Assembly (NCBI RefSeq): GCF_011378905.1
Contig: NZ_WTPY01000005.1
Location: forward strand, 124,001 to 188,000
DNA length: 64,000 nt
Direction of reading: 5' to 3'
Source of the DNA: Paraglaciecola sp. 20A4
Lineage (GTDB): Bacteria; Pseudomonadota; Gammaproteobacteria; Enterobacterales; Alteromonadaceae
Part shown: in pieces, positions 19,888 to 30,822 of the stretch
Layout: each line of letters begins with the position of its first letter
Numbering within the stretch: the first letter of the stretch is position 1
Notes under the pieces: model-generated
Database searches by the model: none
What the model was told of the DNA's origin: nothing
What the model saw: only the letters and a program-made list of their open reading frames with translations
Position numbers and translations under genes: made by a program

Positions 19888-20454
19888 TTGAAACGACACC
19901 TCTCATTCGCGTTAAATATTATAGCCATTGCGTTATTTATTCCTGGTATCACCCTACCGATGTTCGCTTTAAATATGGAGATGACCGCGCTGTTAAACGC
20001 TGCGGGGATTACTTCAACATTAATCGATAAAGAATTATCAATACTCAATACGGTTCAAGACCTGTGGAATAGTGAACGTTTTTTAGTGGCGGTATTAATT
20101 TTTCTGTTCTCAGTATGCATTCCAATACTCAAGACCACCTTAATGACCCTTGCGTACTTTACCCGTAATGAAAATCTCGAGCGACATATTACCCAGTTTG
20201 TATCAGCTATTGGTAAATGGTCAATGGCTGACGTATTTGTTGTGGCGGTATTCTTGGCAATTCTGTCGACAAATCACGCAGATACTTTTTCTCGAGAAAC
20301 ACTCAGTTTGTTTGGATTTGGCATTTCCGTAGATATAAGTACCCAAACTTTATCCGCTGCAGGAGATGGCTTTTTCTACTTTGTTGGATATTGCTTGGTA
20401 TCTTTATTAGCCAGTCATTTAGCCAGCACGACATATATAATAAAACGTATATGA
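19888..20454 (+). CDS. PqiA-family inner-membrane protein
   Basis: 188 aa with about four hydrophobic helices (about 7-27, 65-88, 112-130, 160-180) and the PqiA-like pattern NIIAIALFIPGITLPM, then FLFSVCIPILKT and GKWSMADVFVVAVFLAIL. PqiA partners MCE proteins in lipid transport, but no pqiB or pqiC is adjacent here. The start is TTG at 19888 with AGGA at 19878-19881. It is the last gene of a three-gene unit closed by a terminator. Confidence 0.8.
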   Translation: MKRHLSFALNIIAIALFIPGITLPMFALNMEMTALLNAAGITSTLIDKELSILNTVQDLWNSERFLVAVLIFLFSVCIPILKTTLMTLAYFTRNENLERHITQFVSAIGKWSMADVFVVAVFLAILSTNHADTFSRETLSLFGFGISVDISTQTLSAAGDGFFYFVGYCLVSLLASHLASTTYIIKRI

Positions 20455-20462
20455 TTTAGTAT

Positions 20463-20488
20463 AAAAAAAGCCGCGTTAGCGGCTTTTT
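20463..20488 (+). terminator. intrinsic terminator of the barrel/binding protein/PqiA unit
   Basis: AAAAGCCGC, a GTTA loop and GCGGCTTTTT form a tight hairpin with a T run. The A run on the other side could let it work for leftward transcription too. Confidence 0.85.
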
Positions 20489-20511
20489 AGTGTTGTTATT
20501 TTTGCCGATGA

Positions 20512-20742
20512 CTAAGTAGGCTTGTTGTTCGTTACAGGCACGGCGTTAATATCACTATCAATCTTTTCATTTGCTAAACGCACATCTTTTGCCTTATCAG
20601 GATGCACCTTCTCAAGTACGCATACCAGAGTTCTTTCACTGACGAAGTGCAAGGACCCATTGCTGCAGCATAGTTATCATATAGACGCTGCTCTTGCAGC
20701 ATTAGTTTGCAGATTACTTATTGCACCCATTGGGTCACTCAA
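20512..20742 (-). pseudogene. frameshifted remnant of a small protein gene
   Basis: Read leftward, three short frames carry protein-like sequence that would join with two single-base shifts: MGAISNLQTNAA (from 20730), then LYDNYAAAMGPCTSSVKE, then RTLVCVLEKVHPDKAKDV followed by ANEKIDSDINAVP and a stop at 20512-20514. A joined product would be about 75 residues. No single frame spans it. I do not recognise the family. It lies directly downstream of the catalase gene on the same strand. It could be real decay or a sequencing error. Confidence 0.4.
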
Positions 20743-20760
20743 CTTCTGTTAGTAAATATC

Positions 20761-22281
20761 CTATAAGCAACTCGGTAAATGCTTAGCTGGATCCGTCTCT
20801 CTCGCGTGTATTGCGTCTTTGACCGTCAAGCCTAGCGCTTTAGCAATACCTTCACCATAGGCTGGGTCACACTGATTGCAGTTTCGAATATGGCGATATT
20901 TGATGAAATCAAATGTATCTCCCATTTGTCTCGCTGTGTTGTCGAATAACACTTGCTTTTGTTCATTACTCATCAAATTAAACAGTAAACGTGGCTGACT
21001 GAAGTAGTCGCTATCATCTTCACGAAAGTCGTAATGCTTAGCATCACCATCAATTTTGAGTGGAGGCTCAACATATTGTGCTTGCTCTTGCCATTGACTA
21101 AAGCTGTTTGGCTCATAGTGAGGTTTACCACCATAGTTGCCATCAACACGCCCTTGTCCGTCGCGAGCGTTGCTATTAACCGGACAACGAGGCTTGTTTA
21201 CCGGAATTTGATTATGGTTTACGCCCACTCTATAACGTTGAGCATCTGCGTAATTAATCAAACGGGCTTGTAACATGCGATCAGGTGATACACTAATTCC
21301 CGGTATTAAATTACTTGGTGCAAAAGCGGCTTGCTCAACATCAGCAAAGTAGTTTTCAGCGTTCTTATTCAATTCAAACTCACCAACTTCTACAAGCGGA
21401 TAATCACCCTTGCGCCAAACTTTTGTTAAATCGAATGGATGGTACGGAACCTGATCCGCTTCAACTTCTGGCATGATTTGCACAAACATCTTCCACTTAG
21501 GGAAGTCACCACGTTCAATCGATTCATATAGGTCTTTTTGATTACTTTCACGGTCCATAGCAACCACTTCAGCCGCTTGCGTATCACTTAAGTTTTTGAT
21601 GCCTTGTTGCGTGCGAAAATGAAATTTGACCCAAAAACGCTCACCGGCATCATTCCAAAAACTATAGGTATGCGAACCAAAGCCATGCATATGTCTGAAA
21701 GAGGCAGGGATACCTCGGTCACTCATCACAATAGTTACTTGATGTAATGCTTCTGGTAATAAAGTCCAAAAATCCCAGTTGTTGGTTGCTGAACGCATAT
21801 TGGTGCGAGGATCTCGCTTAACTGCTTTGTTCAAATCTGGAAACTTGAGTGGGTCGCGTAAAAAGAATACTGGGGTATTATTGCCGACCATATCCCATAT
21901 TCCTTCGTCGGTATAAAACTTCAATGCAAAGCCGCGAATGTCACGCTCAGCATCAGCCGCACCGCGTTCGCCTGCAACGGTACTAAAACGAGCAAACATT
22001 TCGGTCTTTTTACCAATCTCACTGAATATTTTAGCCCGAGAAAATTTGCTGATATCATGAGTAACAGTAAAAGTACCGAATGCGCCAGACCCTTTAGCAT
22101 GCATTCGACGCTCTGGAATAACTTCACGGACAAAGTTACCAAGTTTTTCATTTAACCAAACATCTTGGTTTAACAAGGGGCCACGCTTGCCTGCTGTCAT
22201 GCTATTTTGGTTATCAACTACGGGGGCGCCGCTGTTAGTAGTAAGGTGTGTTGGTTCATATGGACATTTTTTATCAGTCAT
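20761..22281 (-). CDS. monofunctional heme catalase
   Basis: Breaks hydrogen peroxide into water and oxygen. It is a 506-aa small-subunit clade catalase with catalytic His61 ([14 protein letters not shown]), the distal Asn in VGNNTPVFF (134-135) and the proximal heme Tyr in RLINYAD. The frame runs 39 codons further upstream, but family homology begins at [15 protein letters not shown] and an AGGGA lies 9 nt before that ATG at 22281. An imperfect ATAGCC/GGCTAT dyad upstream is a weak operator candidate. It is a KatA/KatB type; I leave the symbol open. Confidence 0.95.
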   Translation of the reverse strand: MTDKKCPYEPTHLTTNSGAPVVDNQNSMTAGKRGPLLNQDVWLNEKLGNFVREVIPERRMHAKGSGAFGTFTVTHDISKFSRAKIFSEIGKKTEMFARFSTVAGERGAADAERDIRGFALKFYTDEGIWDMVGNNTPVFFLRDPLKFPDLNKAVKRDPRTNMRSATNNWDFWTLLPEALHQVTIVMSDRGIPASFRHMHGFGSHTYSFWNDAGERFWVKFHFRTQQGIKNLSDTQAAEVVAMDRESNQKDLYESIERGDFPKWKMFVQIMPEVEADQVPYHPFDLTKVWRKGDYPLVEVGEFELNKNAENYFADVEQAAFAPSNLIPGISVSPDRMLQARLINYADAQRYRVGVNHNQIPVNKPRCPVNSNARDGQGRVDGNYGGKPHYEPNSFSQWQEQAQYVEPPLKIDGDAKHYDFREDDSDYFSQPRLLFNLMSNEQKQVLFDNTARQMGDTFDFIKYRHIRNCNQCDPAYGEGIAKALGLTVKDAIHARETDPAKHLPSCL

Positions 22282-22566
22282 TTCATTTATCCCTAGGCAG
22301 TTAAGTAGCATTACTAGACTTATATTTATTCTAAGTATTACCGTAGTATAGCCAGCAAAAGCACATAGGCTATCAAAACGTTTTGGTAAGAATAGCACTG
22401 AGAGCGAAAAAATAAATCTACCAGAACTAGATTCGCTTAATCGAATGAATCAATGAAGCGTTGCAAGTTCAGAACAATTAAAAGGTAATAAATTCACCCC
22501 AATCTAGGCCAAGATTGGAGCTGTAGAAAATGTCATCAAAAAACATATTGTTTATATCTTTACATA

Positions 22567-23742
22567 TTACGCCACACACACTCTGGCGCTTCCTTCGTTC
22601 TTTCTTCTCCCTAAAGCCTGCTCTGCTCTGGAAATAATCTGTTGCAGCAGGCTATCATCACTGCCTAATTCACTTACCCCAATACTAACGGATAGCGAAA
22701 TTTGATTTGAGTAAAGTCCCTGATGTTCATCTTGAAAGTGAAGTCTAATTTTATTAGCCAAGCTTACTGCCTGGGCGGCAGACGTTTTAGGCAATAACAA
22801 TATAAACTGCTCATCTGTGACTCGACCTAAATAGTCAGATTCTCGGCACACTTCGAGTATTATTTTCGCTACTCGCGTTAATATTTGGTTAGCCACTTCT
22901 TGGCCATGATTTTCAAGAATACGAGGATACCGATCAATATCAAACGCTAACACACTCATCGCTTCATTGTGTCGGCGAGCCGTGGCAATCAATTTGGAAG
23001 CTGATAACTCAAAAGCGAAGCGATTAAACGTCGGATTAAATTGCTCTGAATCAATGTTCAAAAGGTTAGCGCTTACTATTTTTTGTTGCTGCTGTCGGGC
23101 ATTTAAAAAAATAACCACTAGTCCAATAAACAATACAAATACGATCAACCAAAAAATAACAACTTGAACCAAGCGTAACGTCGCGATACGTTTATTGTCC
23201 TGAGCTTTATATTGCTCAACAACATCCCTTAAACTATTTAATAAAGGCGTATAGGTCAGTTCCATTAATATTTTTGCATCAAGTTTATTGTCTTTTTCCT
23301 GCTGATTTAAAGCATTATAAATCTGCTCACTAAATAAATTTAGCTGATCGTTAACATTGTTATTAGACGTAAAATAAAGCGCTTGCAACGTATTAGACAA
23401 GGGCGAGTGTTGCTTATTCGCTAGCGCATTATAGTGCTCGTGGAGTAAATGTTGGTGGTTTGCTTGCAACTCGCCTAGCGCTTGCAAGCTAGTTTGCTTG
23501 GCTGCCCTGTCACCGCTGTACAAATAGGTTGTGGCAAATAAACTTGCTCTTTGTAGTAACATCAGCTGTTGGCCACCTAAGTTCACCTCAAGAGCAACCT
23601 TGGCTTGCGCTTGAATCAATCGGTCCAATGTAAAAAGCGCCGAAATAGCAAAGGCCCCTACGACCAATAAATAAATCAGGCTCGAAAGCACTGTTCTGGG
23701 CTTTGAAGTAGATTGGCAAACATTCGGCTTTTTAGTAGCCAT
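22567..23742 (-). CDS. membrane sensor with degenerate GGDEF domain
   Basis: 391 aa: TM helix 1 (about 19-39), a helical periplasmic segment (about 45-185), TM helix 2 (about 192-214) and a cytosolic GGDEF-like domain. The signature reads TDEQF (309-313) in GRVTDEQFILLLP where active enzymes have GGDEF or GGEEF, and the substrate-binding ND is changed to EN. It is therefore unlikely to make c-di-GMP and may act as a receptor or signalling partner. GGAGG at 23751-23755 fixes the ATG at 23742; an upstream in-frame TTG is less likely. Confidence 0.85.
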   Translation of the reverse strand: MATKKPNVCQSTSKPRTVLSSLIYLLVVGAFAISALFTLDRLIQAQAKVALEVNLGGQQLMLLQRASLFATTYLYSGDRAAKQTSLQALGELQANHQHLLHEHYNALANKQHSPLSNTLQALYFTSNNNVNDQLNLFSEQIYNALNQQEKDNKLDAKILMELTYTPLLNSLRDVVEQYKAQDNKRIATLRLVQVVIFWLIVFVLFIGLVVIFLNARQQQQKIVSANLLNIDSEQFNPTFNRFAFELSASKLIATARRHNEAMSVLAFDIDRYPRILENHGQEVANQILTRVAKIILEVCRESDYLGRVTDEQFILLLPKTSAAQAVSLANKIRLHFQDEHQGLYSNQISLSVSIGVSELGSDDSLLQQIISRAEQALGRRKNEGSARVCVA

Positions 23743-24115
23743 TTTTAGTGCCTCCAAGGCTCGATAATTCGCTGAATCGAAGTGGCTATCTTAATCAATC
23801 CCTAAAGGGATATGATCAGCCGTCCACGATCGGCAGCCCCAGAAATAATTGCGTTATTAGTAATGTAGATTGTGTAAAAAAGTAGCGTAAATGCATATAT
23901 CCAATTCAAAACAATAGCGTCAATATGTACTTTTAGACATTGAACTTTAGGATATTCGACCATAGTGGCATAGGATCTGACATACTTCATTCTGCTGATA
24001 TGGTCACATAAGTGTGGTTTTGCTTGCTCGTTTTTCGCCAGATTGACAAAAGATAATCCATCTAAATTTTAGGATAATTGCAGAAGAAAATTATACGATA
24101 ACAGGTGAGTAATAC
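23743..24115. other. intergenic region between divergent genes
   Basis: 373 bp between the divergent degenerate-GGDEF and S41 protease genes, so both promoters should lie here. It is AT-rich. I see no convincing promoter boxes, dyads, RNA structure or protein-like frame. Confidence 0.5.
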
Positions 24116-25738
24116 GTGAATTTCAAAATGAGTTGTCGACCTTCGAGCATAACGTTTATGTGTTTATTTCTGCTCGGTTGCGGTGGAAGCGGCGAAAGCA
24201 GTAACGCTTTAATATCACCGCCCCTACCAGCGCCTGAAATTGATAACCGCTGGGTAAGAGGCGAATTTGACGACGAGTCACTATTTAAGGACCACTGTGA
24301 AGTACCTAGGCGTGGTACGAACACTATCACAGGCGAAGCTTATACAGATGTTGCGGGTAATTCGAATGACGAAAAACTTTGGTTGCGATCATGGACCAAT
24401 GACACCTACCTTTGGTTTGACGAAGTCGATGACAACGATCCCGCTGAGTTTTCGGTAGCTGACTACTTCAATCAACTAAAAAGCGATTTTCGAACAGATT
24501 CAGGATCGTTTAAAGATAATTTTCATTTCTCACAAACAACTCAAGAATATTTAACACGGACGCAAAGAGGCATTACCTTTGGTTACGGTATTAGTTGGGA
24601 GTTTATCCAAGCAAGTGCGCCTAGAAGAATAATCGTTCGTTACACGGAACCAGGCTCGCCAGCAGACTTAGCAGGGATAACAAGGGGAGATGAGTTAATC
24701 CTTGTAAACTCAATCGACTTTATTGAGACCGAAGACAACGATGATGTGGATGCAATCAACGCAGCATTATTTCCATCATTCACCGAGCAGAGTGTCAATT
24801 TCACCTTATTAAAACTAAATGGTGCTCAAATCAGCTACCAACTTGTCGCTCAGGATATCACGCTCTCACCGGTACAAAATAGCAAAGTGCTTGCAACAGA
24901 TATTGGTCTGATTGGTTATATGCAGTTCAATAGCCATATTCAGAGCGCTCAGAGGCAATTAATTACAGCCATCACCTCGTTCAGCCAAAACAATATACAA
25001 GCATTAGTATTAGACATGCGTTACAACGGCGGCGGGTTATTATCCATGGCATCGCAGTTAGCCTTTATGGTTACTGGCTCGCCTCAAACCGATGGGCTCA
25101 CCTTCGATAATCTACAATTTAATCGAAAACACCTTAATTTTAATCCTATCACTGGACAGCGCCTACAAGCCACGCCCTTTTACGGACGTGAGATAGACTA
25201 CGACCAAGGCGTATTGACCACTAACACGTTACCCAGTCTAGGGTTAAGTACCGTATACGTACTTTCAAGCAGTGCAACCTGTTCAGCCAGTGAAGCTTTC
25301 ATTAACGGACTCAGAGGAATAGATATAAGAGTAGTGCTAATTGGTGATACCACCTGCGGCAAGCCTTACGGCTTTTACCCCCAAGATAATTGCTCGAAAA
25401 CCTATTTCACAATACAGTTTCAAGGAAGTAATCAAAAAGGTTTCGGCGGATACGCTGACGGCTTTATTCCTACCCCCACACCTCAGTTCGAAGCTGATGT
25501 GCAGGGCTGTGTGGTAAATGACGATTTTCAGCATGTGTTAGGTGACCGAAACGAAAAAGTTTTCAGTGCAGCAATCCATCATATGAGGACGGGAGAATGT
25601 CCAGTACAACCATCGAAAAAAGAATTAAGGGGCAGAACAGCCTCTGAACAAGGTCTGAGCATTCGCACCCAGGCTAGCGTCATCGATGCCATTATTCTTG
25701 AGAATTCAATTAACCAGGTAATAACTGAAGCTAGATAA
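24116..25738 (+). CDS. S41 family serine protease, lipoprotein
   Basis: 540 aa. A lipoprotein signal ends in LLGC with lipidated Cys22, so it is an envelope protein. A PDZ-like segment (about 150-245, YTEPGSPADLAGITRGDELILVN) precedes the tail-specific protease core. Ser390 in TCSASEAF and Lys416 in GDTTCGK match the Ser/Lys dyad of CtpA/Prc in spacing (26 against 25 residues). AGGTGAG lies 6 nt before the GTG at 24116. It is convergent with the S10 operon across a shared terminator. Its substrate is unknown. Confidence 0.88.
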   Translation: MNFKMSCRPSSITFMCLFLLGCGGSGESSNALISPPLPAPEIDNRWVRGEFDDESLFKDHCEVPRRGTNTITGEAYTDVAGNSNDEKLWLRSWTNDTYLWFDEVDDNDPAEFSVADYFNQLKSDFRTDSGSFKDNFHFSQTTQEYLTRTQRGITFGYGISWEFIQASAPRRIIVRYTEPGSPADLAGITRGDELILVNSIDFIETEDNDDVDAINAALFPSFTEQSVNFTLLKLNGAQISYQLVAQDITLSPVQNSKVLATDIGLIGYMQFNSHIQSAQRQLITAITSFSQNNIQALVLDMRYNGGGLLSMASQLAFMVTGSPQTDGLTFDNLQFNRKHLNFNPITGQRLQATPFYGREIDYDQGVLTTNTLPSLGLSTVYVLSSSATCSASEAFINGLRGIDIRVVLIGDTTCGKPYGFYPQDNCSKTYFTIQFQGSNQKGFGGYADGFIPTPTPQFEADVQGCVVNDDFQHVLGDRNEKVFSAAIHHMRTGECPVQPSKKELRGRTASEQGLSIRTQASVIDAIILENSINQVITEAR

Positions 25739-25816
25739 CCGTTTAACCAACAATTTTTATCAACGGTAAATCTAAAGTCAATACTAAAAGCGAGTTCAGG
25801 ATGGGACAGGATAAAC

Positions 25817-25850
25817 AAAAAAGGCGCGACTCTCACGAGGCGCGCCTTTT
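25817..25850. terminator. bidirectional terminator between the S41 protease and S10 operon
   Basis: Arms AAAAGGCGCG (25819-25828) and CGCGCCTTTT (25841-25850) are perfectly complementary with a 12-nt loop and A/T runs on both sides. It can stop the rightward protease transcript and the leftward S10 operon, whose last gene ends at 25871. Confidence 0.85.
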
Positions 25851-25870
25851 AGCGTAGTATCTAAAACTGA

Positions 25871-26122
25871 TTAAGCTTTAGTAACGATCTCTACCAACAT
25901 CCAATTTTTGGATTTAGACAAAGGACGACATTCACGTACTGTTACTACGTCACCTTCGTTACATTGGTTAGTCTCGTCATGAGCGTGTAGCTTAGTAGTA
26001 CGTTTAATGAACTTACCATAAATAGGGTGTTTCACTTTACGCTCTACTGCAACAGTAATGGTTTTATCCATTTTGTTGCTGACCACACGACCTTGTACTG
26101 TACGACTTGATTGTTCAGTCAT
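25871..26122 (-). CDS. rpsQ: 30S ribosomal protein S17
   Basis: 83 aa, binds 16S rRNA early in 30S assembly. Signatures include [20 protein letters not shown] and the [22 protein letters not shown] region. It is the last gene of the S10 operon; its start overlaps the rpmC stop. It is followed 21 bp later by the operon terminator, not by rplN. Confidence 0.98.
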   Translation of the reverse strand: MTEQSSRTVQGRVVSNKMDKTITVAVERKVKHPIYGKFIKRTTKLHAHDETNQCNEGDVVTVRECRPLSKSKNWMLVEIVTKA

Positions 26123-26313
26123 TATGCAGCAGCCTTTTGAGTCAGAATGGTTTTAACACGCGCAATACTGCGACGTACTTTACGAATTTGGTCAGTTTTT
26201 TCAAGCTGACCAGTACTCGCTTGCATACGTAGGTTAAATTGTTCACGAAGCAAACTAAGTAGCTCAGTGTTCAATTCTTCTACGCTTTTATCTTTCAGTT
26301 CTGTGGCTTTCAT
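26122..26313 (-). CDS. rpmC: 50S ribosomal protein L29
   Basis: 63-aa helical protein near the peptide exit tunnel. The start [18 protein letters not shown] and EQFNLRMQ are diagnostic. It overlaps rplP and rpsQ by one base each, indicating translational coupling. Confidence 0.98.
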   Translation of the reverse strand: MKATELKDKSVEELNTELLSLLREQFNLRMQASTGQLEKTDQIRKVRRSIARVKTILTQKAAA

Positions 26314-26723
26314 TACATCACCGTCCGAGTTACAAAGGTGGTTTTAAACGGCAGTTTTGACGCGGCCAATTCAAACGCTTCGCGAGCTACTGATTCTGGA
26401 ACACCTTCCATCTCATATAAAACACGACCTGGTTGAATTTGGCAAACCCAGTATTCAACGTTACCTTTACCTTTACCTTGACGCACTTCTAGAGGCTTCT
26501 CAGTAATTGGCTTGTCAGGGAAAACTCGAATCCAAATTTTACCTTGACGTTTAACGGCACGTGTCATAGCACGACGAGCTGCTTCGATTTGGCGAGCAGT
26601 CATACGACCACGGCCAACGGATTTTAGTCCGAACGTTCCAAAACTCACACTGTCGCCAGCGGCATAGCCACGGTTACGACCTTTGTGCATTTTACGGAAC
26701 TTCATACGTTTAGGTTGTAACAT
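26313..26723 (-). CDS. rplP: 50S ribosomal protein L16
   Basis: 136 aa, late-assembling 50S protein near the A site. [19 protein letters not shown] at the start and [23 protein letters not shown] are family signatures; the GRVLYEM arginine is the residue hydroxylated by YcfD in E. coli. It lies 2 bp after rpsC. Confidence 0.98.
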   Translation of the reverse strand: MLQPKRMKFRKMHKGRNRGYAAGDSVSFGTFGLKSVGRGRMTARQIEAARRAMTRAVKRQGKIWIRVFPDKPITEKPLEVRQGKGKGNVEYWVCQIQPGRVLYEMEGVPESVAREAFELAASKLPFKTTFVTRTVM

Positions 26724-26725
26724 AA

Positions 26726-27424
26726 TTAGCCCTCACGCTTAGGTGAACGGCCTTTCTTCTTAGGCTGAGCTGGTTGCTCTTGGGTAAGAGGCAATCCGCC
26801 TAATACTTCACCTTTGAAGATCCAGACCTTCACGCCAATGATACCGTAAGTTGTGTTAGCTTCTGACGTTGCATAGTCGATGTCAGCACGGAAAGTGTGT
26901 AATGGAACACGACCTTCACGATACCACTCGGCACGCGCAATTTCAGCTCCGCCTAAACGGCCACTTACTTGAACTTTAATACCCTTGGCACCAATTCTCA
27001 TCGCGTTTTGAACTGCGCGCTTCATAGCACGACGGAACATTACACGACGCTCTAACTGACTAGCAATGCTGTCAGCAACCAGTTGACCGTCTAATTCAGG
27101 CTTGCGTACTTCAGCAATGTTAATCTGAGCAGGCACGCCGGCCAACTTAGATATATACTTACGTAGCTTCTCAACGTCTTCACCTTTCTTACCGATTACA
27201 ACGCCAGGGCGAGCAGTGTGAATAGTCACACGGATGCTTTTCGCTGGACGTTCAATAACGATCTTAGAAAGAGAAGCAGTTTTAAGTGCCTTCGTCAGAT
27301 ACTGACGTACCTGATGATCATTAAACAAGTTATCTGCATAATCTGCAGTATTAGCGTACCAGGTAGATGTCCATGGTTTGCTGATACCCAGGCGTATGCC
27401 TGTAGGATGTACCTTCTGTCCCAT
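26726..27424 (-). CDS. rpsC: 30S ribosomal protein S3
   Basis: 232 aa, part of the mRNA entry-tunnel helicase surface. The KH segment [20 protein letters not shown] and the start [14 protein letters not shown] are diagnostic. A basic C-terminal tail ([13 protein letters not shown]) is normal. It lies 9 bp after rplV. Confidence 0.98.
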   Translation of the reverse strand: MGQKVHPTGIRLGISKPWTSTWYANTADYADNLFNDHQVRQYLTKALKTASLSKIVIERPAKSIRVTIHTARPGVVIGKKGEDVEKLRKYISKLAGVPAQINIAEVRKPELDGQLVADSIASQLERRVMFRRAMKRAVQNAMRIGAKGIKVQVSGRLGGAEIARAEWYREGRVPLHTFRADIDYATSEANTTYGIIGVKVWIFKGEVLGGLPLTQEQPAQPKKKGRSPKREG

Positions 27425-27433
27425 TATCTTCTC

Positions 27434-27766
27434 CTAGTTATCAGCCACAACAACGGTGATGTGACTGCTACGCTTAAATATACGATCAGCACGGCCTTTG
27501 GCTCTTGGCTTGATACGCTTCATTGTTGGGCCTTCATCAACGAAAACTTTTGCGACAGTCAATTCATCGATGTCTGCGCCTTCGTTGTGTTCAGCGTTCG
27601 CAATTGCTGATTCTAATACTTTTTTGATTAGACCAGCACTTTTCTTAGGGCTATAAGCCAAAAGCTCAAGTGCTTTTTCAACATGTAAACCGCGAATTTG
27701 ATCTGCAACCAAGCGTGCCTTTTGAGCCGAGGTACGGGCATGGCGATGTGTAGCTAATGCTTCCAT
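27434..27766 (-). CDS. rplV: 50S ribosomal protein L22
   Basis: 110 aa. Its beta-hairpin lines the exit tunnel ([17 protein letters not shown]), a site of macrolide resistance in other species; it looks wild type here. The start is [20 protein letters not shown]. Confidence 0.98.
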   Translation of the reverse strand: MEALATHRHARTSAQKARLVADQIRGLHVEKALELLAYSPKKSAGLIKKVLESAIANAEHNEGADIDELTVAKVFVDEGPTMKRIKPRAKGRADRIFKRSSHITVVVADN

Positions 27767-27776
27767 ATTTTATCCC

Positions 27777-28052
27777 CTATCTCTTAGCTTTCTTATCCGC
27801 GACATGGCCGCGGTAAGTACGCGTTGGCGCAAATTCGCCCAACTTATGGCCGACCATTTCGTCACTGACGAAAACTGGAACGTGCTGGCGACCGTTATGG
27901 ACCGCAATGGTCAACCCAATCATATCTGGGATGATCATAGAACGACGAGACCAAGTTTTGATTGGTTTCTTGTCGTTCTTTTCCACTGCAGCCTCAACCT
28001 TCTTCAGCAAGTGGAGGTCTATAAATGGACCTTTCTTGAGAGAACGTGGCAT
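27777..28052 (-). CDS. rpsS: 30S ribosomal protein S19
   Basis: 91 aa, head of the 30S subunit with S13. [19 protein letters not shown] and [20 protein letters not shown] are diagnostic. It lies 10 bp from rplV and 15 bp from rplB. Confidence 0.98.
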   Translation of the reverse strand: MPRSLKKGPFIDLHLLKKVEAAVEKNDKKPIKTWSRRSMIIPDMIGLTIAVHNGRQHVPVFVSDEMVGHKLGEFAPTRTYRGHVADKKAKR

Positions 28053-28067
28053 GGTGAATCCTCGCTG

Positions 28068-28892
28068 TTACTTATTACGACGACGTACGATAAGTTTATC
28101 GGTACGCTTGTTACTACGGGTTTTCTTACCCTTAGTTGGAACACCCCAAGGTGAAACTGGGTGACGGCCGCCTGATGTGCGTCCTTCACCACCACCATGT
28201 GGGTGATCTACTGGGTTCATGGCAACACCACGAACGGTTGGGCGGATACCGCGCCATCTGTTCGCACCGGCTTTACCAAGTGAACGTAGCATATGTTCTG
28301 CATTACCGATTTCGCCAATAGTGGCACGGCAGTCTGCTAATACTCGACGAACTTCACCAGAACGTAGACGAAGAGTTACATAACCTTCGGCACGCGCTAG
28401 GATCTGTGCGTATTGACCAGCAGAACGAGCAATTTGTGCACCTTTACCAGGCTTCATCTCAATAGCATGTACCGTAGTACCTACTGGGATGTTACGCATA
28501 GGTAAAGTATTACCAGCTTTGATCGCAGCGTCTGAACCAGATTGAATCTGATCACCCGCTTTAGCACCTTTAGGAGCCAAGATATAGCGACGCTCACCAT
28601 CTGCGTATAACACCAAACAGATGTTAGCAGAGCGGTTTGGATCATATTCTAAACGCTCAATTTTGGCTGGAATGCCATCTTTGTTGCGTTTGAAATCTAT
28701 AACACGATAGTGTTGCTTGTGGCCACCACCAACGTGACGTACTGTAATACGTCCGTTATTGTTACGGCCACCAGATTTGCTGTTCTTTTCAAGCAAAGGA
28801 GCATAAGGAGCGCCTTTGTGTAGATCAGGGTTAACAACCTGAACTACGTGACGACGACCAGCAGAAGTCGGCTTAGCTTTCAATAATGGCAT
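28068..28892 (-). CDS. rplB: 50S ribosomal protein L2
   Basis: 274 aa, needed for subunit joining and peptidyl-transferase structure. The conserved histidine region [21 protein letters not shown] is intact, and the tail [18 protein letters not shown] is normal. Confidence 0.98.
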   Translation of the reverse strand: MPLLKAKPTSAGRRHVVQVVNPDLHKGAPYAPLLEKNSKSGGRNNNGRITVRHVGGGHKQHYRVIDFKRNKDGIPAKIERLEYDPNRSANICLVLYADGERRYILAPKGAKAGDQIQSGSDAAIKAGNTLPMRNIPVGTTVHAIEMKPGKGAQIARSAGQYAQILARAEGYVTLRLRSGEVRRVLADCRATIGEIGNAEHMLRSLGKAGANRWRGIRPTVRGVAMNPVDHPHGGGEGRTSGGRHPVSPWGVPTKGKKTRSNKRTDKLIVRRRNK

Positions 28893-28906
28893 GTCTAGTC
28901 CCCTTC

Positions 28907-29209
28907 TTAGCCTTCGCTGCCAGCAAAGTCGATGTCTTGACCTTCTTTAAGCACAACGTACGCTTTTTTCCAGTCTTTACGCTTACCGAAAGATGAACCG
29001 TGACGCTTGGTTTTACCCTTGACGTTTACGGTACGAACAGAATTAACTTCAACTTCGAACAATTTTTCAACTGCCGCTTTGATTTCTTCTTTGTTCGCAT
29101 CTTTAAGCACTTTGAAAACAACAGTGTTGTTAACTTCAGCTGCAAGCGTTGCTTTTTCAGAAACATGTGGTGCTAAAACCACTTTTAAAAGACGTTCTTC
29201 GTTAATCAT
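28907..29209 (-). CDS. rplW: 50S ribosomal protein L23
   Basis: 100 aa, at the tunnel exit where trigger factor and SRP dock. [16 protein letters not shown] and [18 protein letters not shown] are diagnostic. Its start overlaps the end of rplD by 4 bp. Confidence 0.98.
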   Translation of the reverse strand: MINEERLLKVVLAPHVSEKATLAAEVNNTVVFKVLKDANKEEIKAAVEKLFEVEVNSVRTVNVKGKTKRHGSSFGKRKDWKKAYVVLKEGQDIDFAGSEG

Positions 29210-29811
29210 GCTAACGCCTCCTCTAATGCTTTCACTGCATCAGCAGTTATCAACACTTTTTCGAATGCGATTAGGCTGACTGGGTCAATGCCTTGCACGT
29301 CACGTACGTCAACTTTATATAAGTTGCGAGCTGCTAAGAACAAGTTCTCATCAACTTCAGACGTTACGATTAGTACATCACTTAGTTCAAGCTCATTTAA
29401 CTTAGAAATTAATTCTTTCGTTTTAGGCGCTTCAACTGAAAACTTTTCAACCACGATTAAACGGTCTTGACGTACCAATTCAGATAGGATGCTTTGTATC
29501 GCACCACGGTACATCTTCTTGTTAACCTTTTGGCTGTGATCCTGTGGCTTAGCAGCAAATGTTACACCACCAGAACGCCAGATAGGACTACGGATTGTAC
29601 CAGCACGGGCACGACCAGTTCCTTTTTGACGCCAAGGCTTGGCACCACCACCACGAACTTCAGAGCGTGTTTTTTGTGCTTTAGAACCCTGACGGGCACC
29701 TGCACCGAATGCAACTACTACTTGATGTACTAGTGCTTCGTTAAATTCACGTCCAAAGGTTGCTTCGGATACTTCAAGAGCGCTTTGCGCATCTTTCAAT
29801 ACTAATTCCAT
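29206..29811 (-). CDS. rplD: 50S ribosomal protein L4, probable operon repressor
   Basis: 201 aa. [34 protein letters not shown]-like loop residues reach into the exit tunnel, and the region is intact. In E. coli L4 also represses its own operon through the S10 leader; the leader here has a matching attenuator hairpin, so the same control is likely. GGGAG lies 7 nt before the ATG at 29811; an in-frame GTG one codon upstream is less likely. Confidence 0.97.
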   Translation of the reverse strand: MELVLKDAQSALEVSEATFGREFNEALVHQVVVAFGAGARQGSKAQKTRSEVRGGGAKPWRQKGTGRARAGTIRSPIWRSGGVTFAAKPQDHSQKVNKKMYRGAIQSILSELVRQDRLIVVEKFSVEAPKTKELISKLNELELSDVLIVTSEVDENLFLAARNLYKVDVRDVQGIDPVSLIAFEKVLITADAVKALEEALA

Positions 29812-29829
29812 CACTTAACTCCCCAGACG

Positions 29830-30468
29830 TTACGCTTTAATTGCAGCTTTGATGATGACGTCGCCACCTGGCGCTCCAGGAACATTGCCTCTTACTAGAA
29901 GAAGATTGTTCTCTGCGTCAACACGTACTACATCCAAAGACTGAACAGTCACACGTTTATTTCCCATCTGACCGGCCATTTTCTTGCCTTTGAAGACTTT
30001 ACCTGGTGATTGGTTTTGGCCAATTGAACCAGGAGCACGGTGAGACAATGAGTTACCATGTGTGTTACGTTGGTGGCTAAAGTTCCAGCGCTTAATAGCA
30101 CCTTGGAAACCTTTACCTTTAGAAGTTCCTACAACGTCAACCATTTTAGTGTCAGCAAAAATTTCAACAGTAATTTCACTGCCAACTTCTATGCCTTCGC
30201 CTTCGTTGCCGTCTAAACGGAATTCCCATAAACCACGACCTGCTTCCACGCCAGCTTTAGCAAAATGACCTGCTGCTGCTTTATTTACGCGGTTCGCTTT
30301 TTTGTCGCCAGCGGTTACTTGAAGCGCTGTATACCCGTCGGTTTCGTCAGTGCGTAACTGAGTAACACGGTTCGGGGTGGCTTCTATAACAGTCACTGGT
30401 ATTGATACGCCGTCTTCAGTGAAGATGCGTGTCATACCAACTTTACGACCGATAAGACCAATCGCCAT
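29830..30468 (-). CDS. rplC: 50S ribosomal protein L3
   Basis: 212 aa, early 50S assembly protein reaching the peptidyl-transferase centre. [16 protein letters not shown] and [22 protein letters not shown] (methylated Gln region, GQ) are diagnostic. It lies 18 bp after rpsJ. Confidence 0.98.
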   Translation of the reverse strand: MAIGLIGRKVGMTRIFTEDGVSIPVTVIEATPNRVTQLRTDETDGYTALQVTAGDKKANRVNKAAAGHFAKAGVEAGRGLWEFRLDGNEGEGIEVGSEITVEIFADTKMVDVVGTSKGKGFQGAIKRWNFSHQRNTHGNSLSHRAPGSIGQNQSPGKVFKGKKMAGQMGNKRVTVQSLDVVRVDAENNLLLVRGNVPGAPGGDVIIKAAIKA

Positions 30469-30486
30469 TGTTAATACCCTCTCTTG

Positions 30487-30801
<315 letters not shown>

Positions 30802-30822
30802 TTAAGCTCCAATCGAAAGAAC

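Noticed and set aside
22320-22400. Possible OxyR site upstream of catalase
   Set aside because: ATAGCC and GGCTAT arms do not follow the four-element OxyR spacing.
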